Shown here: positions 7,345 to 15,281 of the stretch, one piece after another
How the letters are laid out: each line of letters opens with the position of its first letter
How positions within the stretch are numbered: the first letter of the stretch is position 1
Source of the DNA: Thioalkalivibrio sp.
Lineage (GTDB): Bacteria; Pseudomonadota; Gammaproteobacteria; Ectothiorhodospirales; Ectothiorhodospiraceae
DNA length: 25,969 nucleotides
NCBI GenBank assembly: GCA_007136145.1
Contig: SLHN01000312.1
Span: forward strand, 1-25,969
Direction: 5' to 3'
Program-made: the position numbers and the translations under genes
Notes under the pieces: model-generated
The model's database searches: none
Seen by the model: only the letters and a program-made list of their open reading frames with translations
What the model was told of the DNA's origin: nothing

Positions 7345-8750
7345 TGGCGGAACCATTGGTGGATGTCGCTCCGGGGCGGTGTCCGGCAAACCGAGGCCCG
7401 ATTGCCGTGATCGGTGCTGGCTGGTCTGGACTGGCCGCGGCATGGCAACTGGCCCGGGCCGGCCGACAAGTCGTTCTGATCGAGGCTGCCAGCAACCCGG
7501 GTGGCCGAGCTCGTACCCTCTCGTTGGATGGCGCCTCACTTGATAACGGCCAGCACATACTGGTGGGCGCGTGCCGGCAGGTGCTCGCACAGATGCAATC
7601 AGTCGGCGTGAACCCGTCCGATGTTCTCGAGCCGCTCCCATTCGGTCTTCACATGCGTGAACTCGTCCCGGACCACGAGCCCCGCTTGCGAGCCATGGCA
7701 CCGCACTCTACACGGCCATGGCATCTGGCCACAGCCCTGTACCGATTCCTTGACGGCGAGAAGCGGTCCAGCCGCCTTGCGGCCTTGCTGGGAGTCATCC
7801 GGATGCTTAACGGGTCGCTACCCCACGATCGCCCGGTGCTGGAATGGCTGCGGCACACGCGACAAACCCCAGGTGCGATCCGGCAGCTTTGGGATCCACT
7901 CTGCCTGGCAGTGATGAACACGCCCACCGCCACAGCTTCCGCGCGCCTCTTTCGCAATGTGTTGCGTCAAACCCTTCTGGGAACCGAACAGGATGCCCGT
8001 CTACTGATTCCGACCCGCTCCCTGGGCGAGTTGTTTCCTGACCCGGCGCTGGCAAGTCTGCGCGCGGCGGGAGCCGATGTGCGGATGTCGACCCGGCTTG
8101 TTCGAATCGATCGCATTGGTCCAAGCGTCTTCGGCCTGCTTCTCTCGAATGGCGAACGACTTCGGGCACGGCAGGTGATCCTGGCCACTACACCACGGAG
8201 CGCAGAGCGGCTGCTACCGCGTTCGATGGCCCTGGATTCGGCCCGCGGTGCACTCTCGGCACTGGGCGCGCGCAGCATCTGCACGGTTTACCTGCACTAC
8301 GCGACGCCACTGACTGGTCTCCGTCCCCTGACTGGATTGCTGAATCAGCACGGTCAATGGCTGGTACCGCGTGCCCTGAGCGGGGAACCGCATTGGCTGG
8401 CCGTGGTGATCTCGGCCGCCGAAACGCATCCGGAACCCGATGCTGAGCCCCGCTGGCGGCGTGTGGCCCGGGAACTGGCGGCAACCTTTCCCAAGTTGGG
8501 AATGCCCGATCGTGCGCGGGTTATCTGTGAGCGCTTCGCGACTTTCGACGCTCGAACGGGTATTGATGATCTGCGCCCGAATGTTCGCACGCCCATGCCT
8601 GGTGTATATCTTGCGGGTGACTATTGCGTGCGGGGACTACCGTCAACGCTGGAAGCGGCGGTTCAGGGTGGCCTTCAGGCCGCTGCGGCGTGTCTTGCCG
8701 ACACCGAAGGTGAAGAATCGAGGTCATTGCGGGCGGGCGCGAATTTCTGA
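7308..8750 (+). CDS. hpnE: Hydroxysqualene dehydroxylase HpnE
   Basis: HpnE is an FAD-dependent, amine-oxidase-fold enzyme that reduces hydroxysqualene to squalene, finishing the HpnC-HpnD-HpnE route. The dinucleotide-binding motif Val-Ile-Gly-Ala-Gly-Trp-Ser-Gly is at residues 34-41, ending with Glu59 and the Gly-Gly-Arg-Ala segment at 65-68. The C-terminal FAD motif Gly-Val-Tyr-Leu-Ala-Gly-Asp-Tyr is followed by Leu-Pro-Ser-Thr-Leu-Glu-Ala-Ala-Val, as in the family. The ATG at 7308 overlaps hpnD by 37 bases; a GTG at 7344 overlapping only the hpnD stop is an equally plausible start, since the first 12 residues are not conserved in kind. No squalene-hopene cyclase lies in the window. Confidence 0.9.
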   Translation: MAYRAQYQEAKVVAEPLVDVAPGRCPANRGPIAVIGAGWSGLAAAWQLARAGRQVVLIEAASNPGGRARTLSLDGASLDNGQHILVGACRQVLAQMQSVGVNPSDVLEPLPFGLHMRELVPDHEPRLRAMAPHSTRPWHLATALYRFLDGEKRSSRLAALLGVIRMLNGSLPHDRPVLEWLRHTRQTPGAIRQLWDPLCLAVMNTPTATASARLFRNVLRQTLLGTEQDARLLIPTRSLGELFPDPALASLRAAGADVRMSTRLVRIDRIGPSVFGLLLSNGERLRARQVILATTPRSAERLLPRSMALDSARGALSALGARSICTVYLHYATPLTGLRPLTGLLNQHGQWLVPRALSGEPHWLAVVISAAETHPEPDAEPRWRRVARELAATFPKLGMPDRARVICERFATFDARTGIDDLRPNVRTPMPGVYLAGDYCVRGLPSTLEAAVQGGLQAAAACLADTEGEESRSLRAGANF

Positions 8751-8768
8751 AGGGTTTCATGGCCCACT

Positions 8769-9398
8769 TCAAGGACGGAACTCGCCGCTGGATCCTGGCA
8801 GCGCTGCCATCATCTGACAGAGATCGGCAATGCTGGCGGCCTGCATTTTTTCCATTACGCGAGCCCGGTACTTCTCCACCGTGCGCGGACTGATCTCGAG
8901 CTTGCGAGCTATGTCCTTGTTGCTAAGTCCGTCGGTCACCAGTTGCATCACTTCCTGCTCTCTTGGGGTCAACTGGTTTGCTCGTTGCTGGATATTCTGG
9001 CGTAGTGTGACCTGTTCGCGTTGCCTGCGATCTGTTTCGAGCGCCTCTTCGATCCGGGTAATCAGCGTTTCCGTGGAGAATGGCTTCTCCAGAAAGTCGA
9101 CCGCACCAGCCTTCAGCGCGTGTACCGTTGTTGGGATGTCGCCAAACGCAGAGATGAAGATGATCGGTAGCGAGCAGCCACGGGCACTGAGCGCCTGTTG
9201 CACCTCCAACCCACCCATGTCCGGCATTCGCAGGTCGAGCAGCAAGCAACCGGGTTGAGTCGGATCCAGACCCTGCAAAAGCTCGCCGGCAGAGGCGTAG
9301 GCCTTCACCTCATACCCCGCAAGGTTCAGCGCAAGGGAAACCGAGCGGCGTACGGCCGGGTCGTCGTCGAGAAGCATCACGACCGACGGCCGCATCAT
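8769..9398 (-). CDS. FixJ/NarL-type two-component response regulator
   Basis: The 209-residue protein has an N-terminal receiver domain (about 5-120) with acidic pocket Asp11-Asp12-Asp13, phosphoacceptor Asp55 in Leu-Leu-Leu-Asp-Leu-Arg-Met-Pro-Asp, switch Ser83 and Lys105 in Glu-Lys-Pro-Phe. A C-terminal LuxR-type helix-turn-helix follows (about 143-190), with Leu-Thr-Pro-Arg-Glu-Gln-Glu-Val and Ser-Pro-Arg-Thr-Val-Glu-Lys-Tyr. The Glu-Lys-Pro-Phe-Ser and helix-turn-helix pattern is closest to the FixJ/TtrR group. Its start overlaps the 3' end of the kinase gene by four bases, so they form one operon and surely a cognate pair. The 3' end is convergent with hpnE, 18 bases apart, with no obvious terminator. 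Target genes are unknown. Confidence 0.93.
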   Translation of the reverse strand: MMRPSVVMLLDDDPAVRRSVSLALNLAGYEVKAYASAGELLQGLDPTQPGCLLLDLRMPDMGGLEVQQALSARGCSLPIIFISAFGDIPTTVHALKAGAVDFLEKPFSTETLITRIEEALETDRRQREQVTLRQNIQQRANQLTPREQEVMQLVTDGLSNKDIARKLEISPRTVEKYRARVMEKMQAASIADLCQMMAALPGSSGEFRP

Positions 9399-11134
9399 TC
9401 CTTGACCCCTCTGGACAGCAGCGGTAACGTGAAACAGAGCACCGCACCGGGTCCCACCCCGGTTTCGGCCCAGAGCTTACCGCCGTGTGCTTCGATGATT
9501 GTCCGGCTGATCGCAAGGCCCATGCCCATTCCAGTCTCTTTTTCGGTCTCGAAGACGTCGAAGATTCGAGCCACCCATTCCGGGTCGAGGCCTGGACCGG
9601 TATCGGCCACCGTGATGCGGGCCTCATTTCCCAGTTGCTCAAGCACGACCCGGATATTCCGGACAGGGCTACCCGCTCGATCAATGGCCTCTATCGCATT
9701 GCAGAGCAAATTAACGAGCACTTGCTCGATCTGTAACGCGTTGACCTGTACCAGCATCAACTCGTCGGTTGTTTCCAGCTCAAGGCGCACCCGTTTCCTT
9801 CGGGCCAAGGGACGAACGAGCACGAACGCCCCATGAATTCGCCTCGCCAGCTCATCAGGTTCAGTCTTCAGTTCTCCACGACGCATGAAGCGCCGTAACC
9901 CCTGCACGATCCCGGTCGCACGCTCGACCTGTTCGTGCAGGTCGCCCACAACCGACAGTAACTGGTTGTGATCAACAAGGCCTTTACGAGCAAGCGCCGC
10001 CGCCGCTTCGGCGAACAGGCTGGCGGCTGCCAGCGGTTGGGAAAGCTCGTGAACAAGTGATGCCGCGAGCACCGTCACCGAACTGAGTCGGGCCGCATGC
10101 GCCACCTCTTCGCGCCGCCTGCGATTCTCTTGTTCAACATGCACCCGTTCACTGATATCCATGTGCGCAACAACGGCACCCCCCGACTCCTCGCTCAATG
10201 GAGTTACAGTCATCAGGAACCAGCGTTGGCTCTGTGCCGAATGGCAAGGGTATTCAAGCGTGAATTGCGGCTCGATTCCGCGCATCACTGCTTGGATACC
10301 CTCGCGCGCGCGCGCCGCGATCTGATCGGGATCCTCCGCCGAGGCGTCCAGGCAAGCCTCGAAATAATCGAGCCCTATACCGCTCTCGAGTTCCCGTGAA
10401 GCTCCGTTGTCGCGAGCGAATCGGCGCCATGCTCCGTTCACCGCCGTGATCCGGCCGTTCCGGTCAAGGACGGCTATCTGGGCGGACAGTGCATCGAGCA
10501 CCGCTTGTCGCTGGCGCTCGCTCTCCTGCCGTTGCACCTCGGCGCTGATATCCTGAAAGGCAGTGAGACAGAGTCGACCCTCTCCGGCTGGGTGTCGCTG
10601 AGAGAAAAACTGCAGGCGTGTTGGGTCCATGCCACCGCTCGGAAGCCTGACATTCACTACACAGGGTTCATCGGGCGTCTGTACCCGCCCAGCGCAGGCA
10701 TCACGCAGATGCGCAAGCACCCGGTCACGTTGCGCGGGGTCGAGAAGAGGCTCCAGCGACTGTCCGGTCCAGTCGCTTCGTTCCCCACCCAGCAATCGTG
10801 CACCCGCCTCGTTGATTTCCATGAATCGGCCTTCGGTATTAAGAACCGCGTAGCCGATCGGGGACCAGTCGCACAGCAGGGCAAAGAGATTTCGATAGCC
10901 CTGATCATCGGGAATGCCGGCAGGGTGCCGCTCCGATCCGCTGGCCGCTGTCGTTGCATCCGCATCACGCGGATCCGCCGGACCGGGGGACGCCTTCATG
11001 ATCGGGTCTGTGGCGTGTTGGCAGTCGCGGGCGACTTGGCTGACGCGGGAAAGCCGTACACCGAAGGGCCCACCAGGACGGCGCGACGGTCCCTGATCAT
11101 TGGCGCGGGTATTTCCCGCATTGTCGCGAGGCAC
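9395..11134 (-). CDS. Soluble PAS-domain sensor histidine kinase
   Basis: The 579-residue kinase shows no transmembrane segment, so it is probably cytoplasmic. After a polar, probably disordered N-terminus (1-75) come two PAS-like domains (about 84-198 and 206-330, the latter ending Asp-Ile-Ser-Glu-Arg). The kinase core follows: H-box Val-His362-Glu-Leu-Ser-Gln-Pro-Leu, N-box Asn-Leu-Leu-Cys-Asn479-Ala-Ile-Glu, G1 Asp-Thr-Gly-Pro-Gly (511-515) and G2 Gly-Met-Gly-Met-Gly (535-539). This is the FixL/TtrS-like layout. No heme or cysteine ligand can be assigned by eye, so the signal is unknown. The GTG start at 11134 has GGAAAC upstream; Met46 (10999) is an alternative because the first 45 residues look unstructured. 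Confidence 0.9.
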   Translation of the reverse strand: MPRDNAGNTRANDQGPSRRPGGPFGVRLSRVSQVARDCQHATDPIMKASPGPADPRDADATTAASGSERHPAGIPDDQGYRNLFALLCDWSPIGYAVLNTEGRFMEINEAGARLLGGERSDWTGQSLEPLLDPAQRDRVLAHLRDACAGRVQTPDEPCVVNVRLPSGGMDPTRLQFFSQRHPAGEGRLCLTAFQDISAEVQRQESERQRQAVLDALSAQIAVLDRNGRITAVNGAWRRFARDNGASRELESGIGLDYFEACLDASAEDPDQIAARAREGIQAVMRGIEPQFTLEYPCHSAQSQRWFLMTVTPLSEESGGAVVAHMDISERVHVEQENRRRREEVAHAARLSSVTVLAASLVHELSQPLAAASLFAEAAAALARKGLVDHNQLLSVVGDLHEQVERATGIVQGLRRFMRRGELKTEPDELARRIHGAFVLVRPLARRKRVRLELETTDELMLVQVNALQIEQVLVNLLCNAIEAIDRAGSPVRNIRVVLEQLGNEARITVADTGPGLDPEWVARIFDVFETEKETGMGMGLAISRTIIEAHGGKLWAETGVGPGAVLCFTLPLLSRGVKE

Positions 11135-11456
11135 ACTCGGTTTCCGGAGTTCCGCAAGATAATGGTCCTTTCATGTGCCGCTTCCCAGACAGGGACCGCA
11201 GTCCCATTGTGTTCAGTGAAGCAGGAGTATTCCGGTCATCGGCATGATGTCCGGAGGTGAGGCGCGATTCACAGGCTCCCCACCCAGCGCTACGAAACTA
11301 GACAGAATACGCGATGGAAACAAGTCGACGCGGCTTCTGATTCACCACGGTTCACCCGGCAACGGTTCGAAGTGTTCGGCCCCTGACGCTCGAAGCGCGG
11401 GTACGAACTGACGTAAACTGGCCCCGACGGCAAATTTCCAACGCAGGAGGCACCCC
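11135..11456. promoter_or_regulatory. Divergent intergenic region between kinase and SDR genes
   Basis: This 322-bp gap must hold the promoters of the reverse kinase-regulator operon and of the forward SDR gene. An imperfect dyad is visible at 11231-11255: TCCGG-TCAT, a CGGC centre, then ATGA, three extra bases and CCGGA. A near-perfect Shine-Dalgarno sequence GGAGGTGA at 11253-11260 has no ATG, GTG or TTG at normal distance. At 11444-11450, CAGGAGG serves the TTG start of the SDR. No sigma-70 boxes stand out. Confidence 0.4.
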
Positions 11457-12257
11457 TTGTCCGATCCGGACGTAGCAACGCTCATCGACCATCACGCGAG
11501 GGCTGATTCACTTGCCGGACGCGTCATTCTGGTTACTGGTGCGGCCGAGGGTATCGGTAGGGCGGTCAGCATGGCAGTGGCGGCGGCCGGGGCGACGGTC
11601 ATCCTGCTCGATCGTGAAATCAAACCGCTGGAAAAGGCGTACGACCAAATCGAGGCAGCAGGCAATCCGCAACCTGCCATTTACCCCTTGAACTTCGAGG
11701 GCGCAACAGTAAAGGATTACGCCGATCTTGCCGAGAACATCCTTGGCTCCCTCGGACGCCTTGATGGGCTGGTCCTGAATGCGGGTTGGGCCGGAAACCT
11801 TACTCCGATGAAATACTACGACCCCGAACTCTGGGCCCGGGTGATGCATGCGAACCTGAATGGCCCGGTCTTTCTGACTCAGGCGGTACTGCCCATGCTC
11901 GAAGTCAGTGGAGAGGGTTCCATCGTGGTCTCCACCCAGAACGCACGCAAGGCATTCTGGGGCGCCTTCGGTGTGGCCAAGGCTGGCCAGGATGCGCTGA
12001 TCGATATTCTGGCCCTCGAACACTCGGGAGAGAAAGGCTTCATCCGCGTCAACGGAATCGACACCGGACCTGTCCGCACGCGCTTCCGCGCGCTACACTT
12101 TCCCGGCGAGAATCCCGCCCTGCTCCCGACTCCAGAACAGGTGGTAGGTCCCTACCTCTACCTGCTGGGACCGGACGCGGGCCGGGTGACCGGCCGACAT
12201 TTCTCGTTGGAAGGCAGGATAACGGTGGCGGAAGCATCCGCGACCGGCCCATCCTGA
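11457..12257 (+). CDS. YciK-like short-chain dehydrogenase lacking the catalytic Tyr
   Basis: The 266-residue protein is a Rossmann-fold short-chain dehydrogenase. The cofactor motif Thr-Gly-Ala-Ala-Glu-Gly-Ile-Gly is at 27-34 and Asn108-Ala-Gly follows strand 4. The C-terminal part (Arg-Thr-Arg-Phe-Arg-Ala, then Phe-Pro-Gly-Glu-Asn-Pro and Pro-Tyr-Leu-Tyr-Leu-Leu-Gly) matches the YciK family, whose gene follows mupP in Pseudomonas but here lies 7 kb away. In place of the Tyr-x3-Lys catalytic pair it has Phe171-Gly-Val-Ala-Lys175 (TTC at 11967-11969), and the catalytic Ser region is one residue shorter than in YciK. Classical reductase activity is therefore doubtful. The start is TTG at 11457, fixed by CAGGAGG six bases upstream; no ATG fits. 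Confidence 0.85.
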   Translation: MSDPDVATLIDHHARADSLAGRVILVTGAAEGIGRAVSMAVAAAGATVILLDREIKPLEKAYDQIEAAGNPQPAIYPLNFEGATVKDYADLAENILGSLGRLDGLVLNAGWAGNLTPMKYYDPELWARVMHANLNGPVFLTQAVLPMLEVSGEGSIVVSTQNARKAFWGAFGVAKAGQDALIDILALEHSGEKGFIRVNGIDTGPVRTRFRALHFPGENPALLPTPEQVVGPYLYLLGPDAGRVTGRHFSLEGRITVAEASATGPS

Positions 12258-12258
12258 C

Positions 12259-12290
12259 CCGAGTAACCCTGTTATGGCGGGTTATTTCGG
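12259..12290. terminator. Candidate bidirectional terminator between convergent genes
   Basis: CCGA-G-TAACCC (12259-12269) pairs with GGGTTA-TT-TCGG (12279-12290) around a nine-base loop, lying between the SDR stop and the stop of the convergent lipoate-ligase fusion, whose TAA is inside the stem. There is no long T-run on either side, so the call rests on position and pairing. Confidence 0.4.
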
Positions 12291-13895
12291 ACAAGCGGTG
12301 TGGGCCATGGAATTCGCGTGCGTCACCACCGCGCTATCCGCATCCGGCAAACGTGGAACAAAGCGCATCACTTTTTCGACGACATCAAGCTTCAAATGCG
12401 CCTCAGCCCGGAAACGCCCGGCGTAGGCCAGATCCTCTTCCCGGAGTTCGTAACAGGTGGTCCCGGTAATATCGGTCAGGAGGGCCGGAATACCGGCGGC
12501 CTCGAAAGCGTAGTGACGTTTCAGGTAGAAACTCTCGCAACACATGCCGACATAGGCCGGTACATCGTCCGCGCGCATGCCTTCCAGAGTCTCCTGCAGG
12601 TGTTCGAAATTGGTGATCGAGACCACCCTCATACCCCGCTCCCGGGCCATCGCATAGGCATCGCCGACTTCGCACATGCCACACTCCGAACAGCCATCCC
12701 GGAAACGGAACTTGCAGTCGGCGAGTTTCGCGCAGTAGGGCACCAGCATCACTGTCGCCCGTTCCAGAATGTCCGTGGCGTCTTCCCCGTGCGGGTTATG
12801 CACGATCAACGTGTTGGCCTGTTCACGATCCAGCCCGAAACGGACCCCCTGCTCGCGCCGCGCCGTTGCCAGCGTAATCAGGCGCTGCAGATCACCGACA
12901 CCGAAACCCAGCAGGTCGACTTCCGGAATGTTCTCGATTGCCCGTGAAAGTGCCTTTCCGCAATCCTGAAGCAGGCATCCGCGCAGGCTCGTACCCAGAC
13001 GCACGAACAGATTCGAAGGAGCGAACTGCACCGCGCCGCTGAATCTGGCCTGCGTCACCCGTCCCTGCGGATCACTCTCGATCGCCAGATAGATCGCGCC
13101 ACCCTCGGTCTTCACGAAGGCCTTCATCGCATCGGCCGACCGTACCTCATCCGATGGATCAGTGGAGGAATCCCCCTCCGGAACCTCCACCACAGCAGCC
13201 GGAGTGAGACGCAGCGCAAAGGCGTCGGCGAATGCCTGCGACAGAACCTCCCGGATTCGCGCGAGGTCCGGAGCGAATCCGGTCATTTCCTCAACACTGA
13301 CGAGACGCTGTCGCGCACTCAGCACACCTTCGTGAGACAACTTTTCAGTCGGCACCCGCAGGATCTTCAACATCGCCTCGGCGTCCGGGGGCGTGATCAG
13401 CAGGCTTCCCTGGACCAGAATGCGGTCACCCAGGCGCCCGGCAAACCCGTTGCCGATCTTGCGGCCCTGTACTTCGATGTCGTTGGGATAAACGAACCGC
13501 GCGGCTACACCCAGGTCCCGTAGTGCCGACACCATCGCGCGGCCATGTCGTTCGAGGATCTCGGCAAGCTCGAGATGACCTGTACAGTCCTCGGACAGTG
13601 CCAGGGCCCAACATAGCTGCGAGGGGTCCATGTACAGCGCCCCTCCCCCGGTGGGCCGCCGAACGACCTCAATACCCTTTTCGCGGCAGTAGTCGCCACG
13701 CACCGCGATGGACGCAAGTTCGTGGGCACCGAGTACCGCACTGACTGGATAGCGGCAAAAACGGAGCGCGGGGGCGATCTCCAGTAGCCGGGCGTCGCGA
13801 GCGACGTTTTCCCGCGCGGAGAGCCACTCCTCGGCATAAACGCTGCAGGGCATGGATGCTGATTGCAGACTGGACTGCGGGGCGGTTGCTGTCAT
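12282..13895 (-). CDS. Lipoate-protein ligase family protein fused to DUF116
   Basis: This 537-residue protein joins two modules. Residues 1 to about 230 are a lipoate-protein ligase/octanoyltransferase (BPL_LplA_LipB) domain with Arg79-Arg-Pro-Thr-Gly-Gly-Gly-Ala86 and the active-site Lys146 in Gly-Arg-Lys-Ile-Gly-Asn-Gly. Residues about 230-335 resemble a ligase accessory domain with an acidic linker (238-250). From about 340 to 520 is a DUF116-type domain rich in Cys: 388, 394, 402, 405, 408, then 452, 453 and 481, a likely metal or Fe-S site. GAGGAACC lies seven bases before the ATG. The gene is divergent from the radical SAM-ligase-LipT operon, so it probably serves the same lipoate-assembly route. 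The DUF116 role is unknown; sulfur or electron supply to lipoyl synthesis is inference. Confidence 0.85.
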   Translation of the reverse strand: MTATAPQSSLQSASMPCSVYAEEWLSARENVARDARLLEIAPALRFCRYPVSAVLGAHELASIAVRGDYCREKGIEVVRRPTGGGALYMDPSQLCWALALSEDCTGHLELAEILERHGRAMVSALRDLGVAARFVYPNDIEVQGRKIGNGFAGRLGDRILVQGSLLITPPDAEAMLKILRVPTEKLSHEGVLSARQRLVSVEEMTGFAPDLARIREVLSQAFADAFALRLTPAAVVEVPEGDSSTDPSDEVRSADAMKAFVKTEGGAIYLAIESDPQGRVTQARFSGAVQFAPSNLFVRLGTSLRGCLLQDCGKALSRAIENIPEVDLLGFGVGDLQRLITLATARREQGVRFGLDREQANTLIVHNPHGEDATDILERATVMLVPYCAKLADCKFRFRDGCSECGMCEVGDAYAMARERGMRVVSITNFEHLQETLEGMRADDVPAYVGMCCESFYLKRHYAFEAAGIPALLTDITGTTCYELREEDLAYAGRFRAEAHLKLDVVEKVMRFVPRLPDADSAVVTHANSMAHTACPK

Positions 13896-13935
13896 GTTTG
13901 GTTCCTCGTCCCTGTCAGTGGCGAACAGCCTGGCA

Positions 13936-13975
13936 ATTCGGTATTTGTCTTGTGCCCTACTCTAAATAACCGAAT
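13936..13975. promoter_or_regulatory. AT-rich dyad in the divergent lipoate-cluster promoter region
   Basis: In the 204-bp gap between the two divergent transcription units, ATTCGGTATTT (13936-13946) is mirrored by AAATAACCGAAT (13964-13975), with one extra A in the right arm and a 17-base spacer. It is the only AT-rich stretch of the gap and includes TAAATA/TATTTA boxes that could be -10 elements on either strand. It is a candidate operator for joint control of both units. No regulator gene of the ArsR or similar type is in the window. Confidence 0.4.
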
Positions 13976-14099
13976 CGGCCGCTGGGTTGATTTGGATCAG
14001 TTCGACGTGCATCAGGGGATGCGAGCATTCTGTTCCAGCGAAAAGAATCCGGAATATGGCACGCAGCCTTGTTTTCGGGTCTATCACGGGAGCGGCGAC

Positions 14100-15278
14100 A
14101 TGACTAACTGGCAGGAACTGGCCCAGGCAATCGAGCCATTACAGGATCTGCAGCTTCATCAGGGACTGGTCTCGGCGCTCGAACGGGACTGGCATGGCTC
14201 CGTGGACAGACCGATTCCCCCGGTGCATTTCTACACACCGACCTTCAAGTCCTATCAGACCTCCGAACTCAAGACCTGCGGCAAGAACGCCTGGCCAGCG
14301 GTGTCGATCACAGGCGGGGACTGCAAGCTGCAATGCGATCACTGCAAGGCGAACATCCTCGAGCCGATGATCCCGGCCCGAACCCCGGAAGATCTCTGGC
14401 GGGCAGTGAACGAAATCATCGACGATGGCGCCCAGGGCATGTTGCTCACCGGCGGTTCGAACCATCGCAATGAGGTGGAATACGCCCCTTATTACGATAC
14501 GATCCGGCGGATCAAGGACGAATTCCCGCAGTTCCGCATCGCGGCGCATGCCGCGCTTGTCGACGACGACGCGGCGCTGAGCATGGAACAGGCGGGGATC
14601 GACGTCGCGATGATGGACGTGATCGGCGCCCAGGAAACCATCACCCGGGTCTATCATCTGCGCCGGTCGGTGGCCGATTTCGAGGCCACCCTGGAGAGCC
14701 TGGTGCGAACCCGAATGAAGGTCGTGCCGCACATCGTGATCGGGCTTCATTATGGTCAGATGCTGGGCGAGTGGAAGGCCCTGGAGATCATCCAGCGTCA
14801 CCTTCCGGATGCCGTGGTCCTGGTCGTCGTGATGCCTTTCTACGCCAGCGAGAAAAAGCCCTTCGCGACACCGGATTCGGTCGAGACGGGACACTTCTTC
14901 CGCGCGGCCCGCGCTGCCCTGCCGGCCACCCCTCTGCTTCTTGGTTGCGCTCGCCCGCCGGGAGAGGCCCGTATGGAAATCGACACCTACGCGGTCATGG
15001 CCGGCTTGGACGGCATCGCCCACCCTGCCGACGGCGTGGTGGAACTCGCGGCCCGGCTGGGGCGGCGTGTTCGCGTGACCCCTGCCTGCTGCTCGATCGT
15101 CGTCGGCGACGAAGTGATGGCACTCGGCGATGCGCCCAGCGGCCTGGAACTGGATGTGGAGACGGTCGTCCGGGAAGAAGTCCGGCGCCGGGGTGCCACC
15201 CAGGGCCGCGGCCTGGGCATTCCGGTTGTCGCAGCGCCGGCGGCGCCCTCACCAGTCCCCGAACTCATGGAGTCCTGA
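14100..15278 (+). CDS. Radical SAM protein, LipS1/LipS2-type lipoyl synthase component
   Basis: The frame is open from 13863, but ATG 14100 with GGGAG seven bases upstream gives a 392-residue protein with a family-like N-terminus. The radical SAM motif is Cys75-Lys-Leu-Gln-Cys79-Asp-His-Cys82, after Ile-Thr-Gly-Gly-Asp; Cys60 and C-terminal Cys residues (the Leu-Leu-Gly-Cys and Ala-Cys-Cys segments) could bind a second cluster. Such biotin-synthase-related proteins work in pairs (LipS1 and LipS2) to insert two sulfurs into protein-bound octanoate in archaea and in sulfur oxidisers with LbpA. Position next to a lipoate ligase and LipT, with another radical SAM gene in the same operon, supports this over biotin synthesis. 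Which of LipS1 and LipS2 it is I cannot decide by eye. Confidence 0.82.
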   Translation: MTNWQELAQAIEPLQDLQLHQGLVSALERDWHGSVDRPIPPVHFYTPTFKSYQTSELKTCGKNAWPAVSITGGDCKLQCDHCKANILEPMIPARTPEDLWRAVNEIIDDGAQGMLLTGGSNHRNEVEYAPYYDTIRRIKDEFPQFRIAAHAALVDDDAALSMEQAGIDVAMMDVIGAQETITRVYHLRRSVADFEATLESLVRTRMKVVPHIVIGLHYGQMLGEWKALEIIQRHLPDAVVLVVVMPFYASEKKPFATPDSVETGHFFRAARAALPATPLLLGCARPPGEARMEIDTYAVMAGLDGIAHPADGVVELAARLGRRVRVTPACCSIVVGDEVMALGDAPSGLELDVETVVREEVRRRGATQGRGLGIPVVAAPAAPSPVPELMES

Positions 15279-15281
15279 GTC

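Noticed and set aside
11244..11411. Small 55-codon open frame in the kinase-SDR gap
   Set aside because: It contains GGAGGTGA inside its own first codons, has no ribosome-binding site at proper distance, and shows third-position base use unlike the neighbours.
13863..14099. N-terminal extension of the first radical SAM frame
   Set aside because: It crosses the divergent promoter region and even the start of the opposite gene; ATG 14100 has a good ribosome-binding site.
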